This document shows positions 62,577 to 64,000 of a stretch of 64,000 bases of DNA, in pieces; the stretch's first letter is position 1, and each line of letters begins with the position of its first letter. The notes beneath the pieces were generated by a model, which did not search any database, was not told the origin of the DNA, and was given only the letters and a program-made list of their open reading frames with translations. Source of the stretch: JAGQYH01 sp041393015 (GTDB taxonomy: Bacteria; Bacteroidota; Bacteroidia; Chitinophagales; JADIYW01); assembly GCA_041393015.1 (NCBI GenBank), contig JAWKKV010000006.1, positions 186,001-250,000 on the forward strand. The letters run 5' to 3'. A program made the translations under genes and the position numbers.

Positions 62577-63884
62577 CTATTCAAAAAATGCTGACAACCT
62601 CAATGGCGCAAGAGCACTAGCTAATTTATTGATTTCTTCTATTTCCAAAGAAGCATCTGCGAATTTGTTAACGCCTAAAATTACTTTTTTACCTTTTTTA
62701 AAGGCTTCAATTTGTTCTTCTCTATTGGCAGTAATTTTATCTTGAATAGTTCCCTTTTCCCATGCGGCTAAAAATCCACCTTCGGCTTCAATTTCTTTAA
62801 ACAATTGCCACGCTTTATCTGCCAATTCATCTGTTAATTCCTCCACATAATAAGAACCATTGGCAGGATCTATCACCTTATCAAAATGACTTTCATTCCT
62901 CAAAATATGAGAAATATTTCTCGCCCATCTTCTCCCCTTTTCGCTTTGATCTGTCAAACTATCATGTGGAGCCAAATGAATAACATCAGCACCACCAATG
63001 ATGGCCGACATACATTCACTTGTGTTGCGAAGCATATTATTATAAACTTCTAAAGTTGACTTATTAATGCCTGTTGAGGTAGCTTCAATCTGAATGGATT
63101 CAAAATCAATTGCATACTGATTCACCAATACCTTGATCAATTTCCTTATCGCTCTCAACTTAGCCATCTCAAAAAAGAAATTTGATCCCACCGCTAACTT
63201 TATTTGTAAGTTCTTGATCTTGTTAACTTCTTTATCAGACAATTGATTGAAATACTCATTGGCAATAGCTAAAACAAATGCTAATTGCTCCACCATCTTT
63301 GCCCCTGCATTTTGATACAAGGCTCCATCTATATAAACAGAGGCTATTTCGCTTTTTGCTAAACTTGTTTGCCATTGACTAAGATCTACTTTCTGATTGG
63401 TAGCTAATTGCTGGCTGATGACATCATTCTTAAATGACAAATGCTTAGAAGCATTAAAACTTATGGAGCCTTTATAATTTGAAAATGAAATTGGAGCAAC
63501 CTCTACGAGAATACCTTTGGTTAATTGATCTACTAAATCAGCGGTAATCGTTTTTTCTTGACAATCAAATTCAATTGCCTCAGCACCTTCATTCAATAAA
63601 TTTAATGCAATCTGATTGGCATTTTCTGCATCATCCACCTTCACCTTTTCTAAAACAAACCAATTATTATTCGGCTTAGATGGAAGATTGAGCAATGTAT
63701 TGTTGTAATCCTCAATCAATTTTTCTAAATCTTCAGAATGATAAATTGGCTCTACTAAAACACCTTCTTCAGAGTGCCATTGCAGACTCTCATTATAATC
63801 TTTGCCCTTTAAATCTTTAATGATTTTATTTTTCCAAGCTTCTTTTGAAACTGGTTGAAAGGCAGAAAATAGATTTTTAGACAT
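62577..63884 (-). CDS. mutA: Methylmalonyl-CoA mutase small (beta) subunit, short form
   Basis: A 435-residue homologue of the catalytically inactive small subunit, which pairs with MutB to interconvert methylmalonyl-CoA and succinyl-CoA. The barrel starts with LFSAFQPVSKEAWKNKIIKDLKG and includes NISHILRNESHFDKVIDPANGSYYVEEL, a family hallmark. The cobalamin-binding-like C-terminal domain of long MutA proteins is absent; the protein ends after ...ALAPLRLSAFFE, where a family barrel normally ends. Short forms occur in Bacteroidota. The usual mutB gene does not follow; arginase converges instead. The stop abuts a palindromic repeat. Confidence 0.85.
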   Translation of the reverse strand: MSKNLFSAFQPVSKEAWKNKIIKDLKGKDYNESLQWHSEEGVLVEPIYHSEDLEKLIEDYNNTLLNLPSKPNNNWFVLEKVKVDDAENANQIALNLLNEGAEAIEFDCQEKTITADLVDQLTKGILVEVAPISFSNYKGSISFNASKHLSFKNDVISQQLATNQKVDLSQWQTSLAKSEIASVYIDGALYQNAGAKMVEQLAFVLAIANEYFNQLSDKEVNKIKNLQIKLAVGSNFFFEMAKLRAIRKLIKVLVNQYAIDFESIQIEATSTGINKSTLEVYNNMLRNTSECMSAIIGGADVIHLAPHDSLTDQSEKGRRWARNISHILRNESHFDKVIDPANGSYYVEELTDELADKAWQLFKEIEAEGGFLAAWEKGTIQDKITANREEQIEAFKKGKKVILGVNKFADASLEIEEINKLASALAPLRLSAFFE

Positions 63885-63942
63885 AATTGCGGTTGCTTCG
63901 AAACAAATTTAAACCTAATTTATAAAAACTGGTTATTTCAGC

Positions 63943-64000
63943 TTAATTCACTTTTAATATTTTCAATTCTACTCTTTGGTTTTGTTTTCTACCTTCTGAA
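63943..64000 (-). CDS. C-terminal end of an OmpA family protein (runs off the window)
   Basis: Only 18 codons and the stop are visible. The peptide SEGRKQNQRVELKIL ends as OmpA-like peptidoglycan-binding domains do (the conserved GR..NRRVE motif). The gene lies upstream of mutA on the same strand, 58 bp away. Everything beyond the window edge is unknown. Confidence 0.65.
   Translation of the reverse strand, partial: SEGRKQNQRVELKILKVN

Noticed and set aside
1..64000. Prophage, integrated element, defence island or tRNA cluster
   Set aside because: No integrase, transposase, phage structural, toxin-antitoxin, restriction or CRISPR-associated gene and no tRNA-like cloverleaf were recognised on either strand.

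Overview
This window is an AT-rich stretch of a Bacteroidota chromosome, most like a free-living Flavobacteriales-type lineage. The assignment rests on type IX secretion system (T9SS) cargo with C-terminal sorting domains, a giant CHU_C adhesin beside a PorP/SprF protein, a fused SecDF, the DUF4783-nadC-SUI1 neighbourhood, Bacteroidota -7 promoter boxes (TAnnTTTG) and dispersed palindromic intergenic repeats known from this phylum. I found no rRNA, tRNA, CRISPR array, prophage or transposase. Most genes are ordinary chromosomal housekeeping or envelope genes.

Layout. 1-5.9 kb: start of a lipoprotein gene, a secreted DUF4861 protein, purC, an aldose 1-epimerase-like protein, DUF983, WbqC and a lipid A-type acyltransferase. 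5.9-9.0 kb: a 576-bp island of repeat modules, a GT2 glycosyltransferase overlapping an RmlD-like reductase, then a gene-free repeat-containing gap. 9.0-19.1 kb: guaA, a periplasmic-binding-protein-like lipoprotein, two tandem choice-of-anchor-B T9SS proteins and secDF with a clear terminator. 19.1-27.3 kb: thioesterase, an unknown membrane protein, alpha/beta hydrolase plus Baeyer-Villiger-type monooxygenase, sterol-desaturase-family enzyme, GH27 alpha-galactosidase and a KefB-type antiporter. 27.3-40.1 kb: dnaE, then the adhesin operon of a 2483-residue Ig-repeat CHU_C protein followed by a PorP/SprF-OmpA fusion and a terminator. 40.3-47.7 kb, minus strand: a DUF389 protein, a TMTC-like membrane/TPR gene broken by a frameshift, a CRTAC1-like T9SS protein, YkgJ-type protein, SUI1, nadC and DUF4783. 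47.8-51.4 kb: gpmI, a lipoprotein and hisS. 51.5-64 kb: a second sterol-desaturase-family protein, PaiB-like protein, DinB, GH1, TPR lipoprotein, GMC oxidoreductase, HupE/UreJ, thioredoxin-like protein, DUF3147, VF530, arginase, methylmalonyl-CoA mutase small subunit and the last codons of an OmpA-family gene.

How the genes work together. Several products meet at the cell surface: SecDF drives export through the inner membrane, T9SS sorts the two choice-of-anchor-B proteins, the CRTAC1-like protein and the giant adhesin, and the PorP/SprF-OmpA fusion is the likely outer-membrane partner of the adhesin. The GT2/RmlD pair, the lipid A-type acyltransferase and perhaps WbqC and the TMTC-like protein decorate surface glycans or lipids. 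A hydrolase-monooxygenase pair, two sterol-desaturase-family enzymes and a cholesterol-oxidase-like GMC enzyme suggest lipid or sterol-like chemistry, but this is inference.

The least routine observations are the four-copy, roughly 262-residue three-domain super-repeat in the giant adhesin, the PorP/SprF-coiled-coil-OmpA fusion, the TMTC-like gene split at a T7 run, the repeat island at 5.9-6.5 kb with a diverged partner copy 50 kb away, a 220-bp inverted-repeat-bounded element, and a near-perfect CRP-type palindrome upstream of DUF983. I found no clearly new multi-gene system such as a defence or biosynthetic island.
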